A stretch of 64,000 bases of DNA, taken from NCBI RefSeq assembly GCF_000169175.1, contig NZ_AAWS01000007.1, positions 217,001 to 281,000 on the forward strand, written 5' to 3'. Of the stretch, positions 45,929 through 55,803 are shown one piece after another. Both the position numbers and the translations under genes were made by a program. The notes beneath the pieces are model-generated. The model was not told where the DNA came from, did not search any database, and worked only from the letters and a program-made list of their open reading frames with translations. Each line of letters starts with the position of its first letter. Position 1 is the stretch's first letter. Source of the stretch: Microscilla marina ATCC 23134 (GTDB lineage Bacteria > Bacteroidota > Bacteroidia > Cytophagales > Microscillaceae).

Positions 45929-47098
45929 CTAGAGCACCACAAACTCCACCCTTCTGTTTTTTTGTCTACCTTCTTTAGTTACATTGCTGTCTATAGGGCG
46001 GCTTTCGCCAAAGCCTTTAAAAGTCAGTCGGTTTGCCCTAATGCCCTGCTTTTTCAAGTAGGTGACTACACTTTTTGCTCTCCTGTTCGACAGTTGCAAG
46101 TTGCGGGTATCGGTGCCTACATTGTCGGTGTGCCCCATAATACGCACCTTTATTTGAGGGTGTGTTGTGAGTAAATTTACCAACTTATCCAGTTCAGGAA
46201 ACGATGCTGGTAATAGCCGGGCTTTGGCAAATTCAAAGAAAATATTTTTTAGAATCACTGGCTCTCCTCTTTTTATGTTGCCCAAATCGGTATCAAAACC
46301 TATCTCGAGGTTGGTCAATGGTTTGCCCGTAATCTTAGGCATTGTATCTATCATTACCTTGTCGAGTTCTACTACTGACACATCATCTATAAAATAATAA
46401 GCCCGGTTAAAATTGAACTTACGGCGATACTTGCGACTATTGGTGATTTTCTTGATTTGATGGTCGCCAAAGTTATTAAACTCCCCAATAGTAATAAAAG
46501 CCTCTCCACCTTTTGCCACCATGGTGTCTTGTACCAATACCCACTGATTGGGCTGGTCAAAAAATTGATTCCGAGGAGTCATTACCTGAGGCACATAGAC
46601 CTTGTTCCAACGGATACGCTTGGGATGTTTGGTAAACAGTACCCCAATATTGGCAATGGCATAATTGGCGTAAGTAGACAAGGCAAGGTGCATTTTTATT
46701 ACATACCTATAGTCTTTTTTGAGTGGGCGTTTGAGCTTAGCAGTTACGTGCTCGCGGTAATACCAACCCTGTGGGTCACCCTCAGGCGAGCCTACCCGTA
46801 AGATCATGCCTATATAAGCTTGCCCGTTGTTGGCTGCCAATACCCCGCAACGGTTTTTGGGCACTCTATAGCCCCGTGCCCCACATTTATTAAAATAATC
46901 AGGTGTGCAATTGGGTGGGTTTGCCACCCAAGCCGGAATCCGCCTAAAGCGAATGGCCTCGAGATGGTCGGGGCATTCATGGTAACTCTCAAAACCAGGA
47001 TTAGGTACCAGGTTTTGAGTAGAACCTGTTTTTTGTGCCCTTATGGGGAAAAGGGACACCACAAAATAAAAAAGAAGTAGCGTAATGAGTCGATGCAT
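45929..47098 (-). CDS. OmpA-family outer membrane / peptidoglycan-associated protein
   Basis: 389 residues. Signal peptide to ~FPIRAQ. The N-terminal ~230 residues form a carbohydrate-binding-like jelly roll starting NLVPNPGFESYHECPDHL. The C-terminal ~115 residues are an OmpA/MotB peptidoglycan-binding domain (FEFAKARLLPASFPELDKL, IMGHTDNVGTDTRNLQLSNRRAKSVVTYL, GFGESRPIDSNVTKEGRQKNRRVEF). It likely links the outer membrane or surface material to the cell wall. Monocistronic. Confidence 0.9.
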   Translation of the reverse strand: MHRLITLLLFYFVVSLFPIRAQKTGSTQNLVPNPGFESYHECPDHLEAIRFRRIPAWVANPPNCTPDYFNKCGARGYRVPKNRCGVLAANNGQAYIGMILRVGSPEGDPQGWYYREHVTAKLKRPLKKDYRYVIKMHLALSTYANYAIANIGVLFTKHPKRIRWNKVYVPQVMTPRNQFFDQPNQWVLVQDTMVAKGGEAFITIGEFNNFGDHQIKKITNSRKYRRKFNFNRAYYFIDDVSVVELDKVMIDTMPKITGKPLTNLEIGFDTDLGNIKRGEPVILKNIFFEFAKARLLPASFPELDKLVNLLTTHPQIKVRIMGHTDNVGTDTRNLQLSNRRAKSVVTYLKKQGIRANRLTFKGFGESRPIDSNVTKEGRQKNRRVEFVVL

Positions 47099-47175
47099 TA
47101 CCTAATATACAAAAATTGGTGGTAATGTGGAGTTCGAAAAGCCAGGCTAAAAAACCTTGGTGGGTTGGGAGCTGG

Positions 47176-47690
47176 TTTTTAACAAAGCAAATTCAATTCA
47201 AACCTTGTGATAAAACCGCTAGCTGTATACTCGTAATTAGCCAAGGCAGAGCTCCCTGCGGTCGGTTCGTAATTGAAAAATTCGTGATTAAACTGTCTTA
47301 CCACAGGGTGACCTGAGCAGTGCTAACTCAAATGTTTGTAAACGACTTATTTTTGAAAATCCTCAGCTTTAGGGTAGGTAAGTGTTTGGTCAGGCTAAAG
47401 CCTTAAGATCAACACGGGGAGGTTGTTTTTTGGGCTTGAATTGTCTACGATGGCACACGCGAGGACGACGTGCACCAGCAAGGGGAGATGCGATCGTTTT
47501 TTTAACAAAGCAAATTCATTCAAACCACCACCTCCCGCGAAGGTCTTACCGCAGGGTGACCTGAGCAGTGCTAACCCAAATGCTTGTAAACAACTTATTT
47601 TTGAAAATCCTCACAATCAGCTTTAGGGTGGGCAAGCATAAAGCCTTAAGACCAATACGGGAGGTTGTTTTTTAGCTTGAATTGCCTTGG
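47176..47690. repeat. Two direct copies of a non-coding repeat upstream of metG
   Basis: Copy A (47176-47448) and copy B (47497-47688) share, in order, TTTTAACAAAGCAAATTCA, CAGGGTGACCTGAGCAGTGC, ACTTATTTTTGAAAATCCTC, AAGCCTTAAGA and GAGGTTGTTTTTT. Copy A carries about 75 extra bases in the middle. Two ORFs ending in the same SY(H/R)RVT read through the copies but look non-coding. The purpose is unclear. Confidence 0.65.
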
Positions 47691-47810
47691 ATAGTTTTCA
47701 GCCTCGCTTTGCGCTAATTCTTAAGTGAAAATTCTTAATTAAATAACTGTTTTTCGAACCATAAAACTATCAAACCACAAAACCCACTTAGCTAAATACC
47801 AAAAAATCAT

Positions 47811-47818
47811 TACCTTTG
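47811..47818 (+). promoter_or_regulatory. Candidate -7 box for metG
   Basis: TACCTTTG fits the TAnnTTTG consensus 67 bp before the metG ATG; the -33 region has only a weak match. Confidence 0.5.
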
Positions 47819-47885
47819 CAGCTCATTTTTAACCAAACTTTTAGCAAAGTTCACAGATTTTAAAAATCAAAATTTAGCAAACAAC

Positions 47886-50009
47886 ATGACGCAGAAGAAA
47901 CACAAACGCCACATAATTACAGCGGCGTTGCCGTATGCCAACGGAGCAGCCCACATAGGGCACCTGGCTGGGGTATACATCCCTGCCGACATTTATGCAC
48001 GTTACCTCCGACTTAAGGGCGAAGATGTCATGTTTGTGAGTGGCTCCGACGAACACGGTGTGCCCGTAACCATCAGAGCCGAAAAAGAAGGCGTAACTGT
48101 ACAACAAGTAGTGGACAAGTACGATCAAGTTATCCGCGATTCGTTCAAAGAGTTTGGGTTCACCTTTGATGTATATTCGCGTACTTCGCGCCAAATACAC
48201 CACGAAACCTCGCAAGAGTTTTTCCTGAAGTTACACGCCGAAGGCAAACTACAAAAAAAGGTAAGTCAACAGTTTTTTGACCCTACCGCCCAGCGTTTTC
48301 TTGCCGATAGGCTCATTATAGGCACTTGCCCCAAGTGTGGCAACGACAATGCCTATGGCGATCAGTGCGAAAACTGTGGGAGCACGCTTAGCCCCGACGA
48401 GTTGATTGACCCACGCTCTACCTTGAGCAATGCAGCATTAGAGAAAAAAGAGACCGAACACTGGTACATTCCGCTCGACCAATACGAAGATTGGTTAAAA
48501 GACTGGATTTTGGACAGCCACAAAGACGATTGGAAAACCAACGTTTATGGGCAGTGTAAGTCTTGGTTAGATTCTGGGCTACACCCACGTGCAGTTACCC
48601 GCGATTTGGACTGGGGTATTCAAGTGCCTTTGCCCAACTCAGAAGGCAAAGTAATGTATGTATGGTTTGATGCACCCATTGGGTATATATCAGCTACCAA
48701 AGAGTATTTCAAAGAAAAAGCTCCCGATGGTTCGCTCGACGAAGAATGGAAAAAGTATTGGCAAAGCGAAGACAGCAAGCTGGTACATTTTATAGGCAAA
48801 GACAACATTGTATTTCATTGCATTATGTTCCCGTCAATGCTCAAAGCCCACGGTGAGTATGTATTGCCCGAAAACGTGCCCGCCAATGAGTTTATGAACC
48901 TAGAGGACGAAAAAATATCTACTTCGCGCAACTGGGCAGTGTGGTTGCACGAATATTTGCGTGAGTTTGAAGGCAAACAAGATGTATTGCGTTATGCCTT
49001 GACTGCCGATGCACCCGAAACCAGTGACAGTAACTTTACCTGGGAGGGTTTTCAGAAACGTAACAACAACGAACTTGCCGATAACCTGGGCAACTTTGTG
49101 CGTCGTCCGGTGGCGTTGACACATAAATATTATGGAGGTGTAGTGCCCCCACTCAACGACAACCTGACCGAAGACGATCAGGCATTGATTGATGCTTTGG
49201 CAGCTTACCCCAAAAAAATAGGCAAAGCTATAGAAGAGTATAAGTTCCGTGAGGCTTTGGCACAGGTGATGGACTTATCGCGCATGGGCAATCAATATTT
49301 GCAAAAAACTTCGCCTTGGTTGTTGTACAAAGAAGACAAAGAAAAACACGCCCAACGCATAGAAACCATTTTGCACCTCAGCTTGCAAGTGGCGGCAAAC
49401 CTTGCCTTGCTGTGTGAGCCTTTCTTGCCTTTTACAGCCGAAAAGCTGCGCAATATGCTAAATCGCCCTGCCTGGAACCCCAACTGTATGACTTGGCAAG
49501 CAATGGGGGGCATTGACATCATAAACGCTGGGCAAACTATAGAAAAAGCCATTGTATTGTTTGAAAAAATAGAAGATAAAACCGTGAAGGAGCAATTAGA
49601 CAAATTAGCGGCAACAAAGCAAGCCAACGCAGCTGATCAAAAAGAGGCAGCAACTACCGAGGCAACTTTAGAGCCCATCAAAGACGAAATTGTTTTTGAT
49701 GACTTTACCAAGTTAGACATTCGTGTAGCTACCATAGTAGAAGCCAAAAAAGTGAAGAAAGCCGACCGTTTGCTAGAGCTTACTTTAGATACTGGAGTAG
49801 ACACCCGTACTGTATTGAGCGGCATTGCCCAACACTTTAAGCCCGAAGATATAGTAGGCAAACAAGTGTGTTTGCTTGCCAACCTTGCCCCTCGCAAAAT
49901 GAAGGGCATCGAGTCGCAAGGAATGGTGTTGATGGCAGAAGACAGCGAAGGCAATCTTAAGTTTGTATCGCCTACCGATGCCGTAAACAACGGTTCTACT
50001 GTGAGGTAA
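47886..50009 (+). CDS. metG: Methionyl-tRNA synthetase
   Basis: 707 residues. Class I catalytic core with HIGH at 23-26 and the KMSKS-equivalent KISTS at 343-347. A connective-peptide zinc knuckle (CPKCGNDNAYGDQCENCG) lies at ~150-170. An anticodon-binding helical domain follows, then a linker rich in Ala/Glu and a C-terminal EMAP/Trbp111-type tRNA-binding domain (~600-707, FTKLDIRVATIVEAKKVKKADRLL) for dimerisation and tRNA binding. Complete and intact; single gene with a terminator behind it. Confidence 0.98.
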   Translation: MTQKKHKRHIITAALPYANGAAHIGHLAGVYIPADIYARYLRLKGEDVMFVSGSDEHGVPVTIRAEKEGVTVQQVVDKYDQVIRDSFKEFGFTFDVYSRTSRQIHHETSQEFFLKLHAEGKLQKKVSQQFFDPTAQRFLADRLIIGTCPKCGNDNAYGDQCENCGSTLSPDELIDPRSTLSNAALEKKETEHWYIPLDQYEDWLKDWILDSHKDDWKTNVYGQCKSWLDSGLHPRAVTRDLDWGIQVPLPNSEGKVMYVWFDAPIGYISATKEYFKEKAPDGSLDEEWKKYWQSEDSKLVHFIGKDNIVFHCIMFPSMLKAHGEYVLPENVPANEFMNLEDEKISTSRNWAVWLHEYLREFEGKQDVLRYALTADAPETSDSNFTWEGFQKRNNNELADNLGNFVRRPVALTHKYYGGVVPPLNDNLTEDDQALIDALAAYPKKIGKAIEEYKFREALAQVMDLSRMGNQYLQKTSPWLLYKEDKEKHAQRIETILHLSLQVAANLALLCEPFLPFTAEKLRNMLNRPAWNPNCMTWQAMGGIDIINAGQTIEKAIVLFEKIEDKTVKEQLDKLAATKQANAADQKEAATTEATLEPIKDEIVFDDFTKLDIRVATIVEAKKVKKADRLLELTLDTGVDTRTVLSGIAQHFKPEDIVGKQVCLLANLAPRKMKGIESQGMVLMAEDSEGNLKFVSPTDAVNNGSTVR

Positions 50010-50032
50010 CTATGGTTTGAAAACTTAATAAG

Positions 50033-50065
50033 AAATCCCCTTGAGCTAGTTGTTCAAGGGGATTT
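50033..50065 (+). terminator. Rho-independent terminator after metG
   Basis: AAATCCCCTTGA and TCAAGGGGATTT form a 12-bp stem with a 9-base loop followed by T-run. Confidence 0.85.
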
Positions 50066-50220
50066 TTTTATAATAAACTTGTGTAAAGTTAAACAAGATC
50101 GCTATTAATAATCATTGGTTGTGACCCAAAAAAGGTGTTTTTTTTAAGGTAGAGTAATGTTTTGCCACTTAGGTCGTCTTTCTCTTTAGTGTATTTTTTT
50201 TACTTAAAAACTATACCCCA

Positions 50221-51903
50221 ATGAGATACCTATTCGCGTTACTTTTCACTTTTCAAATATTGATTTTGCAGGCTCAAGACCAAGTTGCCCTTAGCAAAGA
50301 GCAACAGGTAGACCAGCTTTTTTCTACTTGGAACAAACCTCACAAGCCCGGAGTAGCCATTGCCATTATCCAAAATAATCGAATTGCCTACACCAAAGGT
50401 TATGGGCAAGCCAATTTAGAGTATGGGATTCCTATTACCCCCAATACCGTGTTTCATTCGGCTTCTTTGTCTAAACAGTTTACCGCATTTTCTATCTTAT
50501 TATTGGCAAAACAAGGCAAGCTATCATTAGATGATGAGGTGAAAAAATACATTCCAGCCATGCCTGATTTTGGCAAAAAAATCACTTTAAGACATTTAGC
50601 CACCCATAGCAGTGGTTTGCGAGATCAATGGAACCTATTGCGTTTGGCGGGCTGGCGTTCGGGCGATGTGGTTACCAAAGCACATATTATGACGCTGCTA
50701 AAGCACCAAAAAAAACTAAATTTTGAGCCAGGCAGCCAGTTTTCGTACTGCAATACTGGGTATACTTTGCTGGCAGAAATAGTAGCAAGGGTATCAGGGC
50801 AATCATTTGCTGATTTTACCCAAGCAAATATTTTTAAGCCTTTAGGAATGAAAAACTCTTTGTTTTATGACGACCATGAAAAAATAGTGAAAAATCGAGC
50901 ATATTCTTACCACAGGCATCACAAAGGGTTTAAAAAAAGTGTGCTGAACTTTGCCACCGTAGGTGCTACCAGTCTTTTTACCACTGCAAACGACTTAAGC
51001 CTGTGGGCAATGAATTTTGAACAGTTAAAAATTGGCAGCAAGGCTATTTTTGAGCAAATGCAAACGACCATGAAGTTACCCAATGGCAGAAAAACTGGAG
51101 TAGGATTAGGGCAATTTGTGGGGCATTACAAAGGCGTCAAGGTGGTCTATCATTCGGGGTCTGACGCAGGTTATCGCTTGTATTTGGTTCGTTTTCCTGC
51201 ACACAACTTTGCTGCCTTGGTATTGTCCAATGTTGCCTCATTTCAGCGAACACTTGTATTTAGAATTGCTGATATTTACCTAAAACAGCATTATGAAAAA
51301 GAAAAAAAGCGTACAAAGAAAAAGGTGTTTGCCCATAAACCCTCTAAGTTTATCAAACTTAGCACAACTCAGTTAGAAACGTTTGTCGGAAAATATTGGG
51401 AAACCGCAGAGTGGTACAACCGCAAGATTTATATAAAAAAAGGCGCCTTGATGTATTACCGCAACAAAAAAAGTGAAACCAAGCTATTACCCATCAGTCC
51501 CAACGAATTTAAAATGATAGGTGATACCGAAAACGTAAGTGTTATTTTTGATAAAAACAAGCAAGGCAATGCGCGTATGCTCGTGAAGATAAACGACCGA
51601 AAACCCATTGAGTTTTTGAAATATACTTCAATTGATTTAAAGGCATACTTGGGCAAATACCATAGCCCAGAACTAAGCACCAATTATACCTTTGTGATTG
51701 AAAACAACCAGCCAGTACTCAAGCATTTTAGACTAGGCATCATTCCTTTAGTTCCTATTACCAATGACTGGTTTACCTCTAAAAATTACACATACAAAAA
51801 AATGAGATTTGTCAGAGATAAGCACCATCAGGTAATGGGTTTTCAGATAAGTACCAATAGAGTAAAAGATTTGTTTTTTGAGCGTGTAAAACCCCAGAAA
51901 TAG
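50221..51903 (+). CDS. Exported serine hydrolase, class C beta-lactamase/PBP-like (S12)
   Basis: 560 residues. Signal peptide MRYLFALLFTFQILILQAQ. S12 active-site motifs are intact: Ser82-x-x-Lys85 (SLSK), Tyr176-Cys-Asn178 and His311-Ser-Gly. The catalytic domain spans ~25-360; the remaining ~200 residues contain two lipocalin-like strands sets (FVGKYWETAEWYN and YLGKYHSPELSTNY) common in Bacteroidota S12 enzymes. It probably acts on peptides, D-amino-acid ends or esters rather than antibiotics. Confidence 0.92.
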   Translation: MRYLFALLFTFQILILQAQDQVALSKEQQVDQLFSTWNKPHKPGVAIAIIQNNRIAYTKGYGQANLEYGIPITPNTVFHSASLSKQFTAFSILLLAKQGKLSLDDEVKKYIPAMPDFGKKITLRHLATHSSGLRDQWNLLRLAGWRSGDVVTKAHIMTLLKHQKKLNFEPGSQFSYCNTGYTLLAEIVARVSGQSFADFTQANIFKPLGMKNSLFYDDHEKIVKNRAYSYHRHHKGFKKSVLNFATVGATSLFTTANDLSLWAMNFEQLKIGSKAIFEQMQTTMKLPNGRKTGVGLGQFVGHYKGVKVVYHSGSDAGYRLYLVRFPAHNFAALVLSNVASFQRTLVFRIADIYLKQHYEKEKKRTKKKVFAHKPSKFIKLSTTQLETFVGKYWETAEWYNRKIYIKKGALMYYRNKKSETKLLPISPNEFKMIGDTENVSVIFDKNKQGNARMLVKINDRKPIEFLKYTSIDLKAYLGKYHSPELSTNYTFVIENNQPVLKHFRLGIIPLVPITNDWFTSKNYTYKKMRFVRDKHHQVMGFQISTNRVKDLFFERVKPQK

Positions 51904-51933
51904 TCTCTACAGACAACGACGAAAATTGTAGCA

Positions 51934-51984
51934 AACCCTGCCCTACAATATGCCAAAAGTCTTTAACAATTGTAGGGCGAGGTT
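51934..51984. terminator. Bidirectional terminator hairpin
   Basis: AACCCTGCCCTACAAT and ATTGTAGGGCGAGGTT pair with one small mismatch around a 19-base loop, between the convergent S12 and VWA genes. Confidence 0.7.
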
Positions 51985-51994
51985 GTTTGATTAC

Positions 51995-54109
51995 CTAATT
52001 CGCGATCATTTTTTTCACTAATTCCAAAAACTCCCTTCGATAACCATTTGAGTCAACACTTTTTGCATATTGCCCCCAACTATAAATTTGCTGATAGCTA
52101 GTGTTACCCACATAAGGCGAGTTACGCAAGCGCATACCAAAAGCGGCTACAGTGGTGGCAAACTTAAAGTTGTTGCTGGTTTGAGTCACCAACTTATTTT
52201 TCACCACTTTTTCTATCAATCGACTCTTGTTTTCTTTGGGGCGTTTGTAGCGCAACTTAATGGTTACCAGTTCATTGTTTGCTAAAGCAGCACTATCAAT
52301 TTGGGTAGTTTGGTATTTGAGAGGAATCTCGTCAGCGAGCATAGGTTGGGTACGATTGACTGGCACTATTTCATACAAAGCCGTTACGGTATGTCCTACG
52401 CCCAGCTCGCCTGCATCTACTTGATCGTTTTTAAAATCTCTGTGCTTAAGTACCCGGTTTTCGTAGCCCACTAAGCGGTAAGACTTGACGCGGGCAGGAT
52501 TAAACTCTAACTGAATCTTTACATCTTTAGCAATGGCATACAAAGTGCCGGTAAGGTTTTTGGCAAGTACTTTTTTAGCCTCATTTATACCGTCTATATA
52601 ATAATAATTGCCATTACCTGCATTGGTCAGCTTTTCCATCATCGAATCGTTGAGGTTGCCTGTACCAAAGCCCAAACAAGTAAGATAAACACCCGATTTA
52701 CGTTTGTTGCTAATGAGCTGCATCAATTCCTCATCGCTGCTTAGCCCCACATTAAAATCTCCATCGGTGGCTAATATTACCCGATTGTTGCCTCCAGCTA
52801 TAAAAGCTTGTTGGGCGATTTTGTAGGCAAGTTCTATACCTTCGCCTCCCGCAGTAGACCCTCCACTTTCTATGTTTTCTAATGCTGTCAGAATCTTCTC
52901 TCTGTGTGATACCGAAGTAGCAGGTAACACCAAGCCCGAAGCTCCTGCATACGCCACTATAGCTATTTTAGTACGACTGTCGGTCAATTGCTTAAGCAAC
53001 ACTTTGAACGAGCGTTTTAGCAAAGGCAGTTTATCTTCACTATCCATAGACCCTGAGGCATCTACCAAAAATACCAGGTTGGCAGGAGAGGCATTTTTAG
53101 TTTGTAAATTTTCGCCCTGTAAGCCAATTTGTAATAGTTTGTGATGGGGGTTCCACGGACAAGTGCCATACTCAGTGTTTACCGAAAAAGGATGCGTCTG
53201 TAGTTTGCCCTCTTTGTCTTTGGTAGGCGTAGGTTGGGGGTAGTCATACTCAAAATAATTGATCATTTCTTCTACTCTTACTGCATTTTTTGGGAGCGGT
53301 TGTCCATCATTCACAAAACGGCGTACATTACTGTAAGACGCATTGTCTACATCTATCGAGAAGGTAGATAATGGGTTTTGTCCGACTTGGTAAAATTGAT
53401 TTTCATAAATTGTAGCATACCGTTCACCCTCCGGGAAAGCATTCCTGAAAGCTGCTTTTCTGTCAAACTTCAAATCGCTTGATAAATCTCCAGCCCCCAG
53501 TTTTTTCAATGCCTCCGATTGGTAACGCAATACTGTTGCCTGAAAAGTAGTCAATGTAACGAGCACTTCACCAAGGTGGTCATGGGCAAAAAAGGCTTGA
53601 TAAAAACTGAGTTTTTGATATACTTTTGTCAAAGGCTCAAACTTGGGCAAATCAAGGTCTATAAACTCCTTAGACAACCATACAACCTGGGTGTCAAGTT
53701 TGCTGGCAAGGGTATCTGCTTTTTGGCGCATCAAGCGTTGGGTAGTGTGGGTATTGAGCGGGTCTTTGGGATAATGAGTTTTAGGATCAAGCCCTTGTCC
53801 TGCGTTGTTCACCAAGTGCTGTTTGGTTTTGTTTATATAGTTTACAAGTCGTGTAGTTTTCTTTGTTAGCAATTCAGCCCTTTTTATTCGTTCTAGTCCT
53901 TCACGCGAATTGCCGTTTTTCTTTACATCTCTTTTCAGTGCTTCTAATGCTTGATCACTTGATTTTTTTGCCTGATAAAGATCAAATTCAAGAGTATGTA
54001 ATATGTGGTACTGCCTCCTGATTTTGGTCTTAGACGACTGGCAAGCAGCAATGCCCAATAATAACCCGCAAAATAGTAAAGTTTGACTGTATTTTTTGAA
54101 TGTGTTCAT
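51995..54109 (-). CDS. VWA-domain lipoprotein of the YfbK type
   Basis: 704 residues from ATG 54109 (MNTFKKYSQTLLFC), with lipobox LGIAAC. A helical region (~25-200) precedes the vWF-A N-terminal segment (NPLSTFSIDVDNASYSNVRRF, RVEEMINYFEYDYP). The VWA domain has MIDAS Asp350-A-Ser352-G-Ser354 and a later TDGDFNVG. A C-terminal DUF3520-like part ends AFGMRLRNSPYVGN. It is a surface or periplasmic metal-dependent protein-binding module. Monocistronic; other YfbK proteins sit beside sigma-factor or TPR genes, which is not so here. Confidence 0.9.
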   Translation of the reverse strand: MNTFKKYSQTLLFCGLLLGIAACQSSKTKIRRQYHILHTLEFDLYQAKKSSDQALEALKRDVKKNGNSREGLERIKRAELLTKKTTRLVNYINKTKQHLVNNAGQGLDPKTHYPKDPLNTHTTQRLMRQKADTLASKLDTQVVWLSKEFIDLDLPKFEPLTKVYQKLSFYQAFFAHDHLGEVLVTLTTFQATVLRYQSEALKKLGAGDLSSDLKFDRKAAFRNAFPEGERYATIYENQFYQVGQNPLSTFSIDVDNASYSNVRRFVNDGQPLPKNAVRVEEMINYFEYDYPQPTPTKDKEGKLQTHPFSVNTEYGTCPWNPHHKLLQIGLQGENLQTKNASPANLVFLVDASGSMDSEDKLPLLKRSFKVLLKQLTDSRTKIAIVAYAGASGLVLPATSVSHREKILTALENIESGGSTAGGEGIELAYKIAQQAFIAGGNNRVILATDGDFNVGLSSDEELMQLISNKRKSGVYLTCLGFGTGNLNDSMMEKLTNAGNGNYYYIDGINEAKKVLAKNLTGTLYAIAKDVKIQLEFNPARVKSYRLVGYENRVLKHRDFKNDQVDAGELGVGHTVTALYEIVPVNRTQPMLADEIPLKYQTTQIDSAALANNELVTIKLRYKRPKENKSRLIEKVVKNKLVTQTSNNFKFATTVAAFGMRLRNSPYVGNTSYQQIYSWGQYAKSVDSNGYRREFLELVKKMIAN

Positions 54110-54779
54110 AACAAGAATATGGTTGTTTAATTCTTGTATGGATACAATCAAAGGGAGTATGAATGGAGTTTTTTTTCAGTAGAAGAGTTGTAAGTGATTG
54201 ATTATTAGTGATATAGGCGCTTTGTATAATGAGTTTACGCAGAGTTTTGATTACTAGCAACTTGCGGTTGCTTGTCGCTTGAAACTAATCGCTTGCAACT
54301 ACTTATGTAGCTTGGTTTTCACCAAAAGGCATAAAAAAAACGGGGTGAATTTCACCCCGTTTTGTCAGTACAATTGTGCCACCTGCCAAAGTCTTAAAAC
54401 ACTAAACATTCCCTATATTTTTTGATAAAAAATCCATCATTTCTTACAAAAATCAACCGTCAAAATTATATGCTTGCCTATATCCATTTTTATTACTAAA
54501 AGCTGAATTTAGTGTTTGGCACAATTGAAGAATATTAAAAAACCACTTTCCTTTCAATCAATTGTTATGTATGTATATACTACTTTAATCAGGCAGAGTG
54601 TCAATTTTTAGATAAACGTGGCGTTTTAACGGTTAAGTCGGGCAAAAGCACCGATAATATTCATTTTGAGATAAAAGAGCAGGATGTTCTGTCAGACTTG
54701 CAACCAAAACATCCGTTAAATGTCTTTTTAAATGAAGATTCTGGCTAATTTTGTCTATATTAAATAATAAGCAAGGCTT
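54110..54779. other. Intergenic region with an orphan hairpin and a possible gene remnant
   Basis: It contains a perfect hairpin at 54337-54363 (AAAACGGGGTGAA / TTCACCCCGTTTT) not adjoining any gene end. At ~54560-54748 there is an open stretch reading YYFNQAECQFLDKRGVLTVK ... FLNEDSG then stop, which has protein character but no start codon. The latter may be the tail of a lost gene. Confidence 0.35.
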
Positions 54780-54941
54780 AGTACACTGTAAACTAAATAT
54801 CTTTACTTATTTCGGCTTCTTTTGCCCGCTGACTTCTCTTTACAAAAATCGCGTAGCTTTGGCTATGCTCTATTTGTAAAGATCGCCAGCAAACAAAATA
54901 AACTCGAACTAAACGACAACTTACTTAATTTACAGTGTACT
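54780..54941. mobile_element. MITE-like element, family A copy 2
   Basis: 162 bp with perfect 13-bp inverted ends AGTACACTGTAAA and TTTACAGTGTACT, ~17 of 19 when extended. The interior shares GCCCGCTGACTT, GCGTAGCTTTG-like and CAGCAAACAAAATA...CTCGAA with the copy at 29019, which is ~100 bp longer. No clear target duplication. Its right end lies 25 bp before the prmA start codon. Confidence 0.75.
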
Positions 54942-54966
54942 TATTGCCACTTAAAAACTGTTTACA

Positions 54967-55803
54967 TTGGAATATATAGAGTTAAAAATAAACGTGTTGC
55001 CAGAATATGTAGATATTTTGGTTGCCGAGCTTGTCGATCTTCATTATGAGGGTTTTGTAGAAACAGACAAAGGGGTAGATGCTTATGTCCCAGTCAAATT
55101 ATTTGATACTACTGCTTTGGAAGAGCTAGGGCAGAAATACCAGGAGTTGTTTAAAATGAACTGTAATTCTACAACGTTAGAAAAGCAAAACTGGAACGAA
55201 ACCTGGGAAAAAAACTACGATCCAGTCATGGTGAACGATCAGTGCATCATACGCACCACCTTTCATCAAATAGATAAAAAATTCCCTTATGAGATCATTA
55301 TCAATCCCAAAATGTCGTTTGGTACAGGGCATCATGCCACTACTACCCTCATGATAGAGCATCAGCTGACTATGGACTTTCAGCAGAAGCAAGTGTTAGA
55401 CATGGGATGTGGCACGGGGATATTGGCTATTATGGCAGAAAAACTTGGGGCAGCTACTATAGATGCAGTAGATATTGATGATTGGTCGGTAGAAAACAGC
55501 ATCGAGAATGTTGGACTAAACCATTGTCAAAAAATTAAGTTGCAAAAAGGCACAGTAGACACTGCCAACTTAAAAGAAAAGTACGACATCATACTGGCAA
55601 ATATCAACCGAAATGTATTGGTGCATGATATGCCCTACTATCATCAACACCTGACTGACCAAGGTTTTTTGGTAGTAAGTGGTTTTTATGAGGCAGATGT
55701 AAAACTGATGGAGAACACAGCTCGTAAATACAACTTGGAAGCTATTAACTATAAAACCAAAGACAGTTGGTCTTCTATTATTTTTAAGAAACATATCAGT
55801 TGA
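54967..55803 (+). CDS. prmA: Ribosomal protein L11 methyltransferase
   Basis: 278 residues from a TTG start (MEYIELKINVLPEYVD), which fits the family's first strand; no ATG is nearer. The N-terminal L11-binding domain is followed by a class I SAM methyltransferase domain: FGTGHHATT, DMGCGTGILAIMAEKLGA, VDIDDWSVENSIENV and LANINRNVL. It trimethylates L11. The mobile element just upstream must supply or cover its leader. Confidence 0.94.
   Translation: MEYIELKINVLPEYVDILVAELVDLHYEGFVETDKGVDAYVPVKLFDTTALEELGQKYQELFKMNCNSTTLEKQNWNETWEKNYDPVMVNDQCIIRTTFHQIDKKFPYEIIINPKMSFGTGHHATTTLMIEHQLTMDFQQKQVLDMGCGTGILAIMAEKLGAATIDAVDIDDWSVENSIENVGLNHCQKIKLQKGTVDTANLKEKYDIILANINRNVLVHDMPYYHQHLTDQGFLVVSGFYEADVKLMENTARKYNLEAINYKTKDSWSSIIFKKHIS

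Noticed and set aside
47116-47564. Two ~60-residue ORFs with the same ending
   Set aside because: They are produced by the direct repeat and share only the repeat-derived end; no coding signature.
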